From JALZDI01 sp036259355 (GTDB taxonomy: Bacteria; Actinomycetota; Actinomycetes; Propionibacteriales; Nocardioidaceae): a DNA stretch of 19,360 nucleotides. Made by a program: the position numbers and the translations under genes. The notes beneath the pieces were generated by a model. It was not told the DNA's origin. It did not search any database and was given only the letters and a program-made list of their open reading frames with translations. This document shows positions 7,891 to 14,950 of this stretch, in pieces; within the stretch, counting starts at the first letter, position 1; each line of letters opens with the position of its first letter. The stretch is from NCBI GenBank assembly GCA_036259355.1, contig DATABY010000147.1, positions 1 to 19,360 on the forward strand. The letters run 5' to 3'.

Positions 7891-7917
7891 CGGCTGCCGC
7901 GCCCGCCGTCGCACGAT

Positions 7918-7935
7918 TGTCAAGCCCGCTTGTCA
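7918..7935. promoter_or_regulatory. Inverted-repeat operator O1 (regulator-proximal)
   Basis: TGTCAAG-CCCG-CTTGTCA is a 7-4-7 inverted repeat with one mismatch. It has the same arm sequence and spacer length as the site at 7967-7984, and overlaps the 10-base palindrome GTCATATGAC (7932-7941). It lies 28 bases before ATG 7890, a natural position for autorepression. Confidence 0.55.
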
Positions 7936-7966
7936 TATGACGAGTGTCCTTGCCACCTTCGCACCA

Positions 7967-7984
7967 TGTCAAGCTGACTTGACA
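7967..7984. promoter_or_regulatory. Inverted-repeat operator O2 with embedded -35 sequences
   Basis: TGTCAAG-CTGA-CTTGACA is a perfect 7-4-7 inverted repeat, 49 bases from O1 centre to centre. Each arm contains TTGACA read outward on one strand. On the minus strand, TTGACA (7972-7967) lies 18 bases before GACACT, a possible -10 for the regulator gene. Confidence 0.6.
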
Positions 7985-8021
7985 ACCCTGGGTGGGCGAC
8001 GCGCGCCCCCGGCCGGTGCCC

Positions 8022-8027
8022 TAAGTT
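8022..8027 (+). promoter_or_regulatory. -10 element of pntAA (leaderless)
   Basis: TAAGTT (TANNNT) is followed by seven bases and then GTG 8035. This spacing decides the start: the TTG at 8026 that also opens the frame lies inside the -10 element. No good -35 is visible at 16-18 bases. Confidence 0.5.
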
Positions 8028-8034
8028 GCCCCGG

Positions 8035-9177
8035 GTGAGGATCGCAGTCGTCAGGGAGACCCGAACCGGCGAACGTCGGGTGGCGATGGTCCCTTCGCTG
8101 GTGGGCAAGCTGACCGCGCTCGGCTACGAGGTCGCGGTCGAGCCGCAAGCCGGTGTGGCGGCCGACTGCGCGGACGAGGACTACCGGCAGGCGGGGGCCA
8201 TTGTGGACGCCGCCGCGACCGACGGGGCGTCGGTGGTGGTCTCGGTGCAGCCGCTCGACGCGTCGCGGATGGCGGCGCTCGCCGCCGGAACGGCCACGGT
8301 CTCCTTCCTGCCGGCCCTGCAGTCACCGGAGCTTGTCGCGGTCGCGCGCGACGCCGGCGTCACCACCTTCTCGATGGAGCTCGTGCCGCGCATCTCGCGG
8401 GCGCAGTCCATGGACGCGCTGTCGTCGCAGGCGCTCGTGGGCGGCTACCGCGCCCTGATCGTCGCCGCCGAGCGGCTGCGCCGGTTCTTCCCGCTGAACA
8501 TGACCGCCGCCGGCACGGTGCCCCCGGCGGAGGTGGTCGTGCTCGGTGCCGGGGTGGCCGGGTTGCAGGCGATCGCGACCGCCAAGCGCCTCGGTGCGGT
8601 GGTCCGCGCGTACGACGTCCGTGCCGCGGCCGCCGAGGAGATCGCGTCGATGGGGGCCAAGCCGATCGAGCTCGACCTCGAGACGCTGGAGGGCGCCGGC
8701 GGCTACGCCCGGGAGATGACCGAGGACCGCGCCGCGCGCCAGCGCGAGCTGCTCGCGCCGTACGTGGCCGCCGCGGACGCGTTGATCACGACCGCCGCAG
8801 TACCCGGTCGTACGGCGCCGGTGCTGGTCACCCGGACCATGGTTGAGCAGATGCGGCCGGGCTCGGTGGTGGTCGATCTCGCCGCGGAGTCCGGCGGCAA
8901 CGTGGAGGGCTCGGTCGCCGGCGAGGAGATCACGATCGGCAACGCCCTCGTGCACGGCGCGGCCAACGTGCCCAGCCAGATGCCCGGACCGGCCAGCCGC
9001 CTCTACGCGCAGAACGTGCTCAACCTCCTCACGCTCATGTCCCCCGACGGTGCGTTCGCTCCCGACTTCGACGACGAGATCGTCGCCGGCTGCTGCGTGA
9101 GCCACGCGGGCCAGGTGCGGCACCAGCCCACCGCCGAGCTGCTGGCAGGCTCCGACGGCACGGAAGGCAGGCCATGA
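8035..9177 (+). CDS. pntAA: NAD(P) transhydrogenase subunit alpha 1, NAD(H)-binding domain I
   Basis: This 380-residue soluble subunit binds NAD(H) in the proton-translocating transhydrogenase, which uses the proton gradient to reduce NADP+ with NADH. The alanine-dehydrogenase-like fold is recognisable from RIAVVRETRTGERRVAMVP at the N-terminus and the Rossmann motif VVVLGAGVAGLQAIATAKRL near residue 170. Further marks are VRAYDVR soon after and the ITTAAVPGR and VVVDLAAESGGN strands characteristic of domain I. The length agrees with other three-subunit systems. GTG 8035 is chosen because family similarity begins at once and the -10 element sits seven bases upstream. The stop overlaps the next start as ATGA, so translation is coupled to pntAB. 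Confidence 0.93.
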   Translation: MRIAVVRETRTGERRVAMVPSLVGKLTALGYEVAVEPQAGVAADCADEDYRQAGAIVDAAATDGASVVVSVQPLDASRMAALAAGTATVSFLPALQSPELVAVARDAGVTTFSMELVPRISRAQSMDALSSQALVGGYRALIVAAERLRRFFPLNMTAAGTVPPAEVVVLGAGVAGLQAIATAKRLGAVVRAYDVRAAAAEEIASMGAKPIELDLETLEGAGGYAREMTEDRAARQRELLAPYVAAADALITTAAVPGRTAPVLVTRTMVEQMRPGSVVVDLAAESGGNVEGSVAGEEITIGNALVHGAANVPSQMPGPASRLYAQNVLNLLTLMSPDGAFAPDFDDEIVAGCCVSHAGQVRHQPTAELLAGSDGTEGRP

Positions 9178-9485
9178 GCCAAGAGATCGCCCTGCTGACG
9201 GTCTTCGTCCTCAGCGTCTTCACCGGCGTCGAGGTCATCTCAAAGGTCTCCTCGACGCTGCACACCCCGCTGATGTCCGGTGCGAACGCCATCCACGGGG
9301 TCATCCTCGTGGGCGCGGTCATCGTCGCCGGTCAGGCCGAGACCACCGGTGCGCTGGTCGTGGGTCTCGTCGCGGTCGTCCTCGCCACCGTCAACATGGT
9401 CGGCGGCTTCGTGGTGACCGACCGGATGCTCGAGATGTTCAGGTCGCCCCAGAGGACCCAGAAGAAGGAGCAGCACGGTGGCTGA
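9174..9485 (+). CDS. pntAB: NAD(P) transhydrogenase subunit alpha 2 (membrane)
   Basis: The 103-residue protein contains the first transmembrane part of the proton channel. It has three to four hydrophobic helices: LLTVFVLSVFTGVEVI, then a segment after TLHTPLMSGANAIHGVILVG (the conserved family signature), then LVVGLVAVVLATVNMVGGFV. A basic cytoplasmic tail follows. It starts within the pntAA stop codon (ATGA) and overlaps pntB by eight bases, so the three genes form one tightly coupled operon. Separation of alpha into two polypeptides is usual in actinobacteria and alpha-proteobacteria. Confidence 0.93.
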   Translation: MSQEIALLTVFVLSVFTGVEVISKVSSTLHTPLMSGANAIHGVILVGAVIVAGQAETTGALVVGLVAVVLATVNMVGGFVVTDRMLEMFRSPQRTQKKEQHGG

Positions 9486-10902
9486 GGTAGCGCTGGCCGC
9501 GGCAGCCGAGGGCGCCTCTGCCGGGCTGCCGGGCTGGGTGCAGCTGGGATACCTGGTGGCGGCGATCTGCTTCATCGTGGCGCTGAAGGGGCTGTCGTCG
9601 CCACGCACCGCGCGCAGGGGCAACCTGCTCGGCGCCGCCGGGGCGGTGCTGGCCTGCGCCATCACGTTCGTGGCCTACGACGTCGACAACCTGGCGCTGA
9701 TCCTGCTGGCGGTGGCTGTCGGCACGGTCGGCGGGGTGTACGGCGCCCGGCGCGTGCAGATGACGCAGATGCCGCAGCTCGTGGCGCTGTTCAACGGCGT
9801 CGGTGGCGGTGCCGCCGCGCTGGTGGCGCTGCTGGAGCTGGAGGAGCTGTCCGCGCTCAGCGAGCCCGGGCTCGTCGCCCTGATGGCGACGGCGTTCACG
9901 GTGCTGGTCGGGGCCGTGAGCTTCTCCGGGTCGCTGGTGACGTTCGCCAAGCTGCAAGAGCTGATGACCACGCGCCCCGTGGTCTTCACCGGGTTGCCGG
10001 TGCTGTTCGCGGTCGCGATCCTGGCAGGCCTGGCGCTGTCGGTCGTCCTCGTCGTCGAGCCGACCAACCTCGTCGGCATCGTTCTCGGGGTGGTCGGGCT
10101 CGCGCTCGGACTGCTGCTGGTGCTGCCGGTGGGCGGGGCCGACGTGCCGATCGTGATCTCCCTGCTCAACGCGTTCACCGGCCTCACCGTGGCCGCGGGC
10201 GGCTATGTGCTCGGCAACACGCTGCTGCTGGTCGCCGGCACGCTGGTGGGCGCCGCCGGTACGTTCCTGACCAAGCTGATGGCCGACGCGATGGGGCGCT
10301 CGCTGTTCAACACGCTGTTCGGGGCGCTGAAGGGCGGCTCCACGCTCGGCGCGACGCAGGCCAGCGACCGGCCGGTCCGGTCCGCGGCGGCGGCCGACGT
10401 CGCGATCCTGCTGGGGTACGCCCAACGGGTCATCGTCGTGCCCGGCTACGGCCTGGCGGTCGCGCAGGCCCAGCACACGCTGCGCGACCTGGTCGACGTC
10501 CTGCTCTCCCGCGACGTGCGCGTCGACTACGCCATCCACCCCGTCGCCGGCCGGATGCCCGGGCACATGAACGTGCTGCTCGCCGAGGCGCAGGTGCCGT
10601 ACGAGCAGCTGAAGGAGATGGACGACGTCAACGGCGAGTTCAAGCAGGCCGACGTGGTCCTGGTGGTCGGCGCCAACGACGTGGTGAACCCGGCCGCCCG
10701 GACCTCGCCGGGCGCGCCGATCTACGGCATGCCGATCCTCAACGCCGACCAGGCGCGGCAGATCGTGTTCCTCAAGCGGTCCATGCGTCCCGGCTTCGCC
10801 GGCATCGAGAACGAGCTGCTGTTCGACCCCAAGACCACGCTGCTGTTCGGCGACGCCCGCGACTCGCTGTCCAAGCTGCTGGCGTCGGTCAGGAACCTGT
10901 GA
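9478..10902 (+). CDS. pntB: NAD(P) transhydrogenase subunit beta
   Basis: The 474-residue beta subunit has about eight to nine transmembrane helices (residues 15-270, domain II, proton path) and then the NADP(H)-binding domain III. Domain III is identified by VIVVPGYGLAVAQAQ, GRMPGHMNVLLAEAQVPY, the GANDVVNPAA loop and KRSMRPGFAGIENELLF, all conserved in the family. GTG 9478 is preceded by AAGGAG with suitable spacing and lies inside the end of pntAB. It completes the transhydrogenase that makes NADPH for biosynthesis and redox defence. No clear terminator follows. Confidence 0.95.
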   Translation: MAEVALAAAAEGASAGLPGWVQLGYLVAAICFIVALKGLSSPRTARRGNLLGAAGAVLACAITFVAYDVDNLALILLAVAVGTVGGVYGARRVQMTQMPQLVALFNGVGGGAAALVALLELEELSALSEPGLVALMATAFTVLVGAVSFSGSLVTFAKLQELMTTRPVVFTGLPVLFAVAILAGLALSVVLVVEPTNLVGIVLGVVGLALGLLLVLPVGGADVPIVISLLNAFTGLTVAAGGYVLGNTLLLVAGTLVGAAGTFLTKLMADAMGRSLFNTLFGALKGGSTLGATQASDRPVRSAAAADVAILLGYAQRVIVVPGYGLAVAQAQHTLRDLVDVLLSRDVRVDYAIHPVAGRMPGHMNVLLAEAQVPYEQLKEMDDVNGEFKQADVVLVVGANDVVNPAARTSPGAPIYGMPILNADQARQIVFLKRSMRPGFAGIENELLFDPKTTLLFGDARDSLSKLLASVRNL

Positions 10903-11004
10903 GAGCGACGCCACACCGCCGAGAGTCGGTGCACAACTGTTCACCGAACTGCCGGTACCCTACGCTGGTAGCCGGGAGGGTCCAGGAGTGTTGGAGGACC
11001 TGAC

Positions 11005-11139
11005 ATGGACAGGAACAGGTACGAGGACCCGGAGCCGCAGCAGGACACCAAGGCCCGGGCCATCGCGATTCTCGTGCTCGCCGGTGCCGTCGTGCTCGGC
11101 ATGGTGCTGCTCGCCACGGGTGTGGTCCAGGTTCGCTGA
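11005..11139 (+). CDS. Small one-helix membrane protein, unknown function
   Basis: A 44-residue ORF, too short for most gene finders, starts at ATG 11005 behind a good ribosome site (GGAGG, seven-base spacing). The first 18 residues are hydrophilic and charged (MDRNRYEDPEPQQDTKAR). One strongly hydrophobic helix follows (AIAILVLAGAVVLGMVLLAT, residues 19-38) and the peptide ends GVVQVR. A TACGCT hexamer at 10961-10966 could be its -10 element. It lies 102 bases after pntB and converges on upp. It is probably a single-pass membrane microprotein; no family is recognised. Confidence 0.6.
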   Translation: MDRNRYEDPEPQQDTKARAIAILVLAGAVVLGMVLLATGVVQVR

Positions 11140-11183
11140 CCCGGCGGCCGCCGCCCCGCTTCGGCCTCAGCCGGCTGCGCCCG

Positions 11184-11227
11184 ACTCAGACCACTCAGCG
11201 GAACTCAGACCACTCGGCGGAACTCAG
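11184..11227. repeat. 19-bp tandem repeat at the upp 3' end
   Basis: Two 19-base units (ACTCAGACCACTCAGCGGA, 11184-11202, and the same with one change, 11203-11221) are followed by a third partial copy, ACTCAG, that contains the upp stop codon. The repeat fills the short gap between two convergent genes. Its unit repeats the final upp codons, so it looks like a local duplication of the gene end. Confidence 0.75.
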
Positions 11228-11865
11228 CCGACGATCCCGTACAGCCGGTCGCCGGCGTCGCCGAGCCCCGGCACGATGTAGCCCACGTCGTTGAGGCGCT
11301 CGTCGAGCGCGGCGGTGACGATCGTGAACGGCCGGGAGAAGTCGGCGAGCTCGCGTTCGAGAAGCTGCACCCCCTCCGGTGCGGCGAGCAGGCAGATCGC
11401 CGTGATGTCGTCGGCGCCCCGGTCGACGAGGAACCGGGCGGCCGCGGCCAGGGTTCCCCCGGTGGCGAGCATCGGGTCGAGCACGTAGCACTGCCGGCCG
11501 GACAGGTCCTCGGGCAGCCGCTCGGCGTACGTGGAGGCCGTCAGCGTCCGCTCGTCGCGGATCATGCCGAGGAAGCCCACCTCGGCCATCGGCAGCAGCC
11601 GCATCATGCCCTCGAGCATGCCCAGGCCGGCGCGCAGGATCGGGACCACCACCGGCTTGGGCGGTGCGAGCCCCACGCCGTCGGTCTCCGCGACCGGGGT
11701 CGCCACCTTCACCCGCTCGGTGCGCACGTCGCGGGTTGCCTCGTAGGCCAGCAGCGTGACCAGCTCGTCGACGAGGCTGCGGAACTTCGGGGAGTCGGTC
11801 GTCTGGTCACGCAGGATGGTCAGCTTGTGGGCGACCAGGGGGTGATCAGCGACGTGGATGCGCAT
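11224..11865 (-). CDS. upp: Uracil phosphoribosyltransferase
   Basis: This 213-residue enzyme joins uracil to PRPP to form UMP in pyrimidine salvage. The PRPP loop is visible as VLDPMLATGGTLAAA (near residue 130), and the uracil-binding C-terminal segment as YIVPGLGDAGDRLYG, at the very end as usual. The family N-terminus HVADHPLVAHKLTILRD follows the ATG directly, fixing the start at 11865 although the frame is open to 12057. It diverges from the TadA-associated gene, an arrangement I recall from other actinobacteria such as Streptomyces. Confidence 0.96.
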   Translation of the reverse strand: MRIHVADHPLVAHKLTILRDQTTDSPKFRSLVDELVTLLAYEATRDVRTERVKVATPVAETDGVGLAPPKPVVVPILRAGLGMLEGMMRLLPMAEVGFLGMIRDERTLTASTYAERLPEDLSGRQCYVLDPMLATGGTLAAAARFLVDRGADDITAICLLAAPEGVQLLERELADFSRPFTIVTAALDERLNDVGYIVPGLGDAGDRLYGIVG

Positions 11866-11873
11866 AGCGCCAA

Positions 11874-11879
11874 ACGCTA
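11874..11879 (-). promoter_or_regulatory. -10 element of upp (leaderless)
   Basis: TAGCGT on the minus strand (11879 to 11874), the same hexamer as at the SDR gene, is eight bases before ATG 11865. There is no ribosome site between. Confidence 0.45.
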
Positions 11880-11959
11880 CACATCTGCCACGATGCACGA
11901 AGGAGCCGTACGCAGGCAGTCGGACAGATGACCAGATACACCTCTGGAACGGAGGGACG

Positions 11960-12451
11960 ATGGCAGACGATCTGGACTCCGGCGTCGACTTCGCGGTGGT
12001 CGCGTACCGGGAGGAGGGCGAGTGGCAGGTCGCCCCGTTGCCTCCCCGTGCCGGCACCGACCTGGACGTGCTCGTCCACGCACTGCGTCAGTGGCCCGGT
12101 GACGCCGGGTCGCTGGGCATGGTCTCCGTCGACGAGGACTTCTTCGTGCTCGCCCGCGTGCAGGGCGAGTCGGTGCGGCTGCTGCTCTCCGACATCACCG
12201 CCGCCACCGAGTGGCCGCTGGCCCGCGACGTCGTCAACCGGCTCGAGCTGCCGCTGCCCGACGAGGACGAGGACGCGCTGCAGCCGGCCGGTGACATGCA
12301 GATCCTCTCCGACCTCGGCTTCTCGGCGATGGACCTCGCCGTTCTGTGCGACGAGGAGGAGCTCTACCCCGACGAGATGCTGGCCGACATCGCCGGCAAG
12401 GCCGGCTTCGCCACGGAGTACCACTCCGCGCTCGAGGCGGTCACCAGCTAG
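11960..12451 (+). CDS. tRNA adenosine deaminase-associated protein (TIGR03941-like)
   Basis: The 163-residue acidic protein matches the actinobacterial family found next to tadA. Recognisable segments are FAVVAYREEGEWQVAPLP near the N-terminus, the DLDVLVHALRQWPG stretch, then VDEDFFVLAR, and DLGFSAMDLAVLCDEEELYP near the C-terminus. No enzymatic motif is present. A role as partner or modulator of TadA is inferred from constant linkage. ATG 11960 follows GGAGGG at slightly short spacing; the frame is open back to 11858, but that would run into the upp promoter. Its TAG stop touches the GTG of tadA. Confidence 0.88.
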   Translation: MADDLDSGVDFAVVAYREEGEWQVAPLPPRAGTDLDVLVHALRQWPGDAGSLGMVSVDEDFFVLARVQGESVRLLLSDITAATEWPLARDVVNRLELPLPDEDEDALQPAGDMQILSDLGFSAMDLAVLCDEEELYPDEMLADIAGKAGFATEYHSALEAVTS

Positions 12452-12940
12452 GTGGCCGACGGTCCGGCGCAGCGCAGATGGACCGCCGCGATGCGCGCTG
12501 CCCTCGAGGCGGCACGGGAGGCGCCCGCGCACGCGGACGTGCCGATCGGCGCGGTGGTGCTGGACCCGGCCGGGGACCTGCTGGCCGTCGACCACAACCG
12601 CCGCGAGGTGCACGCGGATCCGACCGCGCACGCCGAGGTGCTGGCGCTGCGTGCGGCCGCCCGGGCGCGAGGCGAGTGGCGGCTGGAGGGGTGCACGCTC
12701 GTGGTGACGCTCGAGCCGTGCGCGATGTGCGCCGGCGCCAGCGTGCTCTCCCGGGTGGAGCGGGTGGTCTTCGGCGCGTACGACGACAAGGCCGGAGCGG
12801 TCGGCTCCTTGTGGGACCTCGTCCGGGACCGCCGGCTCAACCACCGCCCCGACGTCGTCGCCGGCGTGCTGGCCGACGAGTGCGGCGCCGTGCTCCGCGC
12901 GTTCTTCGACGCCCATCGCGAGCCCGACCTCGGTTTCTGA
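12452..12940 (+). CDS. tadA: tRNA-specific adenosine deaminase
   Basis: TadA deaminates adenosine to inosine at the wobble base of tRNA-Arg(ACG). The 162-residue protein carries the zinc/catalytic motifs H60-A-E62 and PCAMC with Cys90 and Cys93, plus the preceding substrate loop DPTAHAEVLALR and the FGAYDDKAGAVGSL segment typical of TadA rather than of cytidine deaminases. GTG 12452 directly follows the TAG stop of the preceding gene, so translation is probably by reinitiation. The -35 of the tRNA-Ser promoter overlaps its stop codon. Confidence 0.93.
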   Translation: MADGPAQRRWTAAMRAALEAAREAPAHADVPIGAVVLDPAGDLLAVDHNRREVHADPTAHAEVLALRAAARARGEWRLEGCTLVVTLEPCAMCAGASVLSRVERVVFGAYDDKAGAVGSLWDLVRDRRLNHRPDVVAGVLADECGAVLRAFFDAHREPDLGF

Positions 12941-12964
12941 CACCGGCGCCGGCTTGTGTAGCCT
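12937..12964 (+). promoter_or_regulatory. Promoter of the tRNA-Ser gene
   Basis: CTGACA (12937-12942) and TAGCCT (12959-12964) are separated by 16 bases. The expected start is seven or eight bases later, at the first base of the mature tRNA. The -35 covers the tadA stop codon. Confidence 0.55.
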
Positions 12965-12971
12965 CGTCCGC

Positions 12972-13056
12972 GGTGGCGTGTCCGAGCGGCCTAAGGAGCA
13001 CGCCTCGAAAGCGTGTGAGGGGCAACCCTCCGTGGGTTCAAATCCCACCGCCACCG
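12972..13056 (+). tRNA. tRNA-Ser(CGA)
   Basis: The acceptor arms GGTGGCG and CGCCACC pair perfectly, followed by discriminator G; CCA is not encoded. The anticodon stem CACGC/GCGTG encloses the loop CTCGAAA with anticodon CGA at 13006-13008, which reads UCG. A long variable arm (GAGGG-GCAA-CCCTC) and the T arm GTGGG-TTCAAAT-CCCAC confirm a class II serine tRNA. Confidence 0.97.
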
Positions 13057-13070
13057 CTCCCGCCAGCGAA

Positions 13071-13116
13071 GACGCCGGTCCTGCCCTTCTCCGGGTAGGG
13101 CCGGCGTCGTTTCTCT
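13071..13116 (+). terminator. Intrinsic terminator after tRNA-Ser
   Basis: A 16-base-pair stem (13071-13086 with 13093-13108, two G-U pairs), closing a six-base loop TTCTCC, is followed by GTTTCTCT. It ends the tRNA transcript. Confidence 0.85.
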
Positions 13117-13285
13117 GCTGGGGGAGCGCGCTGGTTGAAACGTCACCCAACGCAACCAACTGACTACCGCCCGTAGACCAAGTGGGCGGTCCCTTTCGGG
13201 TCATAGGCGAGGCACGCGGACCACAGCATGCTGAGTGGTGAGGGCGTGCTTCAGGGTCGCGCCCCCGGCGAGGGAGGGGCGGTCG

Positions 13286-14905
13286 ATGGAGGCCACACGC
13301 AGAGACGTGCTGAAGTTCGGAGCGCTCGGTGTCGCGGGCGCCTTCGGTGCGGCGGTGTTGCCGCGTGGGGCCATGCTCGGAGCGGAGCCTGGGGCTCGGC
13401 TGGCCGCCGCCGACATGCCCGTGCCGTTCCAGATGCCGTTCGCGACACCTCCCGTGCTCCGTCCGACGGCGATCACCCGTGCGCCCGACGGTGCGTTGGT
13501 CGAGCACTTCCAGGTCTTCGAACGTCCCGGCACGGTGCACATCCTGCCGCGCGGCCTGCCCACGACGTTCTGGGGCTACAACGGCATCACGCCGGGGCCG
13601 ACCATCAAGATCCACCGCGAACGGCGCTCCGTGCTGCGCGTGCGCAACCGACTTCCGGCGACGAACCCCGAGCTCGGGTACGAGTCCACCACGTCGGTGC
13701 ACCTGCACGGCTCGCCAACGCTGCCGCAGTACGACGGCTACGCCAGTGACGTGTCCCCGACCGGCTTCTACAAGGACTACCACTACCCGAACACCGAGCA
13801 GGCCGTGACGCTCTGGTACCACGACCACGGGGTGCACCACACCGCGCAGAACGCCTACTACGGCCTGGCCGCGCAGTACCACGTCCATGACGAGCTCGAG
13901 ATGCGGCTGCTGCCGCAGGGCGAGTTCGACGTCCCGCTGACCGTGCGCGACGCGCTCTTCGCCGCCGACGGCTCGCTCGGCTACGACGACAACTCGACGT
14001 CGGGGCTGTGGGGTGACGTGATCCTGATGAACGGCATCCCCTGGCCGGTGATGCGGGTCAAGCGCCGGGTGTACCGGTTCCGGATGCTGGCCGCCGGAAT
14101 CTCACGCTCCTTCCGGTTCCAGCTGGGCGACGGCGACCCCGTGACGATGGTGGGGACCGACGGCGGACTGATGCCGAGGTCGCAGACCGTCAGCCAGTGG
14201 CGCCACGGCGTCGCGGAACGCTACGAGTTCCTGGTCGACTTCTCGCGCTACCGCCCCGGCGAGCGGGTCGTGCTGCACAACCTGTCCAACCCCAACAACA
14301 TCGACTTCGCGAACACCGACGTCGTGATGGCCTTCGACGTGACCGACGCACCGTTCGACAAGAGCGACCCCACCTGGAACCGCATCCCGGACGAGCTGAC
14401 CGGTGGCGACCCGGCCATGAACCTCACTCCTGCGCAGTCCGTGCGCACCCGTCGGCTCGAGTTCCGCCGGCAGCACGGACAGTGGACCATCAACGGCGAG
14501 ACCTGGGAGGACGTCGTCGCGAGCAACTTCCAGCAGGTGATCGCCGACCCCGGACTGAACGACATCGAGATCTGGGAGCTGTCCAACTCGAGCGGTGGCT
14601 GGTTCCACCCGGTACACATCCACCTGCTCGAGTTCCAGATCCTCGACCGCAACGGCGCACCGCCGTTCGACTTCGAGCGTGGCCCCAAGGACGTCGCCTA
14701 CGTCGGGGAGGGCGAGACGGTCCGCGCGATCATGCAGTTCGCGCCGCACCGAGGCCGCTACATGATCCACTGCCACAACCTGGTGCACGAGGACCACGAC
14801 ATGATGCACCAGTTCGCGGTCGGCTGGAAGCCCGGCCAGCCCGACCCCAACGACCCCATGCTGGCCTCGCCGCCACAGGTCGACAACCTGCCGCCTGGCC
14901 GGTAA
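13286..14905 (+). CDS. Tat-exported multicopper oxidase (CotA/bilirubin-oxidase type)
   Basis: The 539-residue laccase-like enzyme couples one-electron oxidation of a substrate to reduction of O2 to water. All four copper-ligand clusters are present: HLH at 139/141, HDH at 179/181, HPVHIH at 441-446, and HCHNLVHEDHDM at 495-506. In the last, Cys496, His501 and the axial Met506 make a type 1 site. The N-terminus TRRDVLKFGALGVAGAFGAA is a Tat signal, so the protein is folded with copper before export. The best relatives by layout are spore-coat CotA and bilirubin or phenoxazinone oxidases; the natural substrate is unknown. ATG 13286 follows AGGGAGGGG. The frame is open to 13235, but a start there would bury the signal. 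It is followed by a hairpin terminator. Confidence 0.92.
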   Translation: MEATRRDVLKFGALGVAGAFGAAVLPRGAMLGAEPGARLAAADMPVPFQMPFATPPVLRPTAITRAPDGALVEHFQVFERPGTVHILPRGLPTTFWGYNGITPGPTIKIHRERRSVLRVRNRLPATNPELGYESTTSVHLHGSPTLPQYDGYASDVSPTGFYKDYHYPNTEQAVTLWYHDHGVHHTAQNAYYGLAAQYHVHDELEMRLLPQGEFDVPLTVRDALFAADGSLGYDDNSTSGLWGDVILMNGIPWPVMRVKRRVYRFRMLAAGISRSFRFQLGDGDPVTMVGTDGGLMPRSQTVSQWRHGVAERYEFLVDFSRYRPGERVVLHNLSNPNNIDFANTDVVMAFDVTDAPFDKSDPTWNRIPDELTGGDPAMNLTPAQSVRTRRLEFRRQHGQWTINGETWEDVVASNFQQVIADPGLNDIEIWELSNSSGGWFHPVHIHLLEFQILDRNGAPPFDFERGPKDVAYVGEGETVRAIMQFAPHRGRYMIHCHNLVHEDHDMMHQFAVGWKPGQPDPNDPMLASPPQVDNLPPGR

Positions 14906-14919
14906 ACGCCCCCTCACCC

Positions 14920-14950
14920 AGCCGGTCCGCCTCGATGAGGCGGGCCGGCT
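14920..14950 (+). terminator. Hairpin terminator after the multicopper oxidase
   Basis: A 14-base-pair stem (14920-14933 with 14937-14950, one G-U pair) and a three-base loop GAT form a very stable hairpin 15 bases after the stop codon. The following T-tract is poor (GCTTGGTGTG). Confidence 0.65.

Noticed and set aside
7921..7923. TTG start for the short regulator
   Set aside because: It lies inside the inverted repeat that looks like the operator; ATG 7890 gives the usual length.
9439..10944. 501-codon open frame antisense to pntB
   Set aside because: It is a His/Gln/Asp/Arg-rich shadow of membrane-helix codons; pntB on the plus strand is fully conserved.
13166..13190. Hairpin ACCGCCC/GGGCGGT upstream of the oxidase as a second terminator
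   Set aside because: It has an 11-base loop and no T-tract; it may be fortuitous in such GC-rich sequence.
11846..13888. 680-codon open frame on the minus strand
   Set aside because: It runs antisense through the TadA-associated gene, tadA, the tRNA and the oxidase start. Its translation is low-complexity (Arg/His/Gly/Val-rich) with no domain, a typical high-GC shadow.
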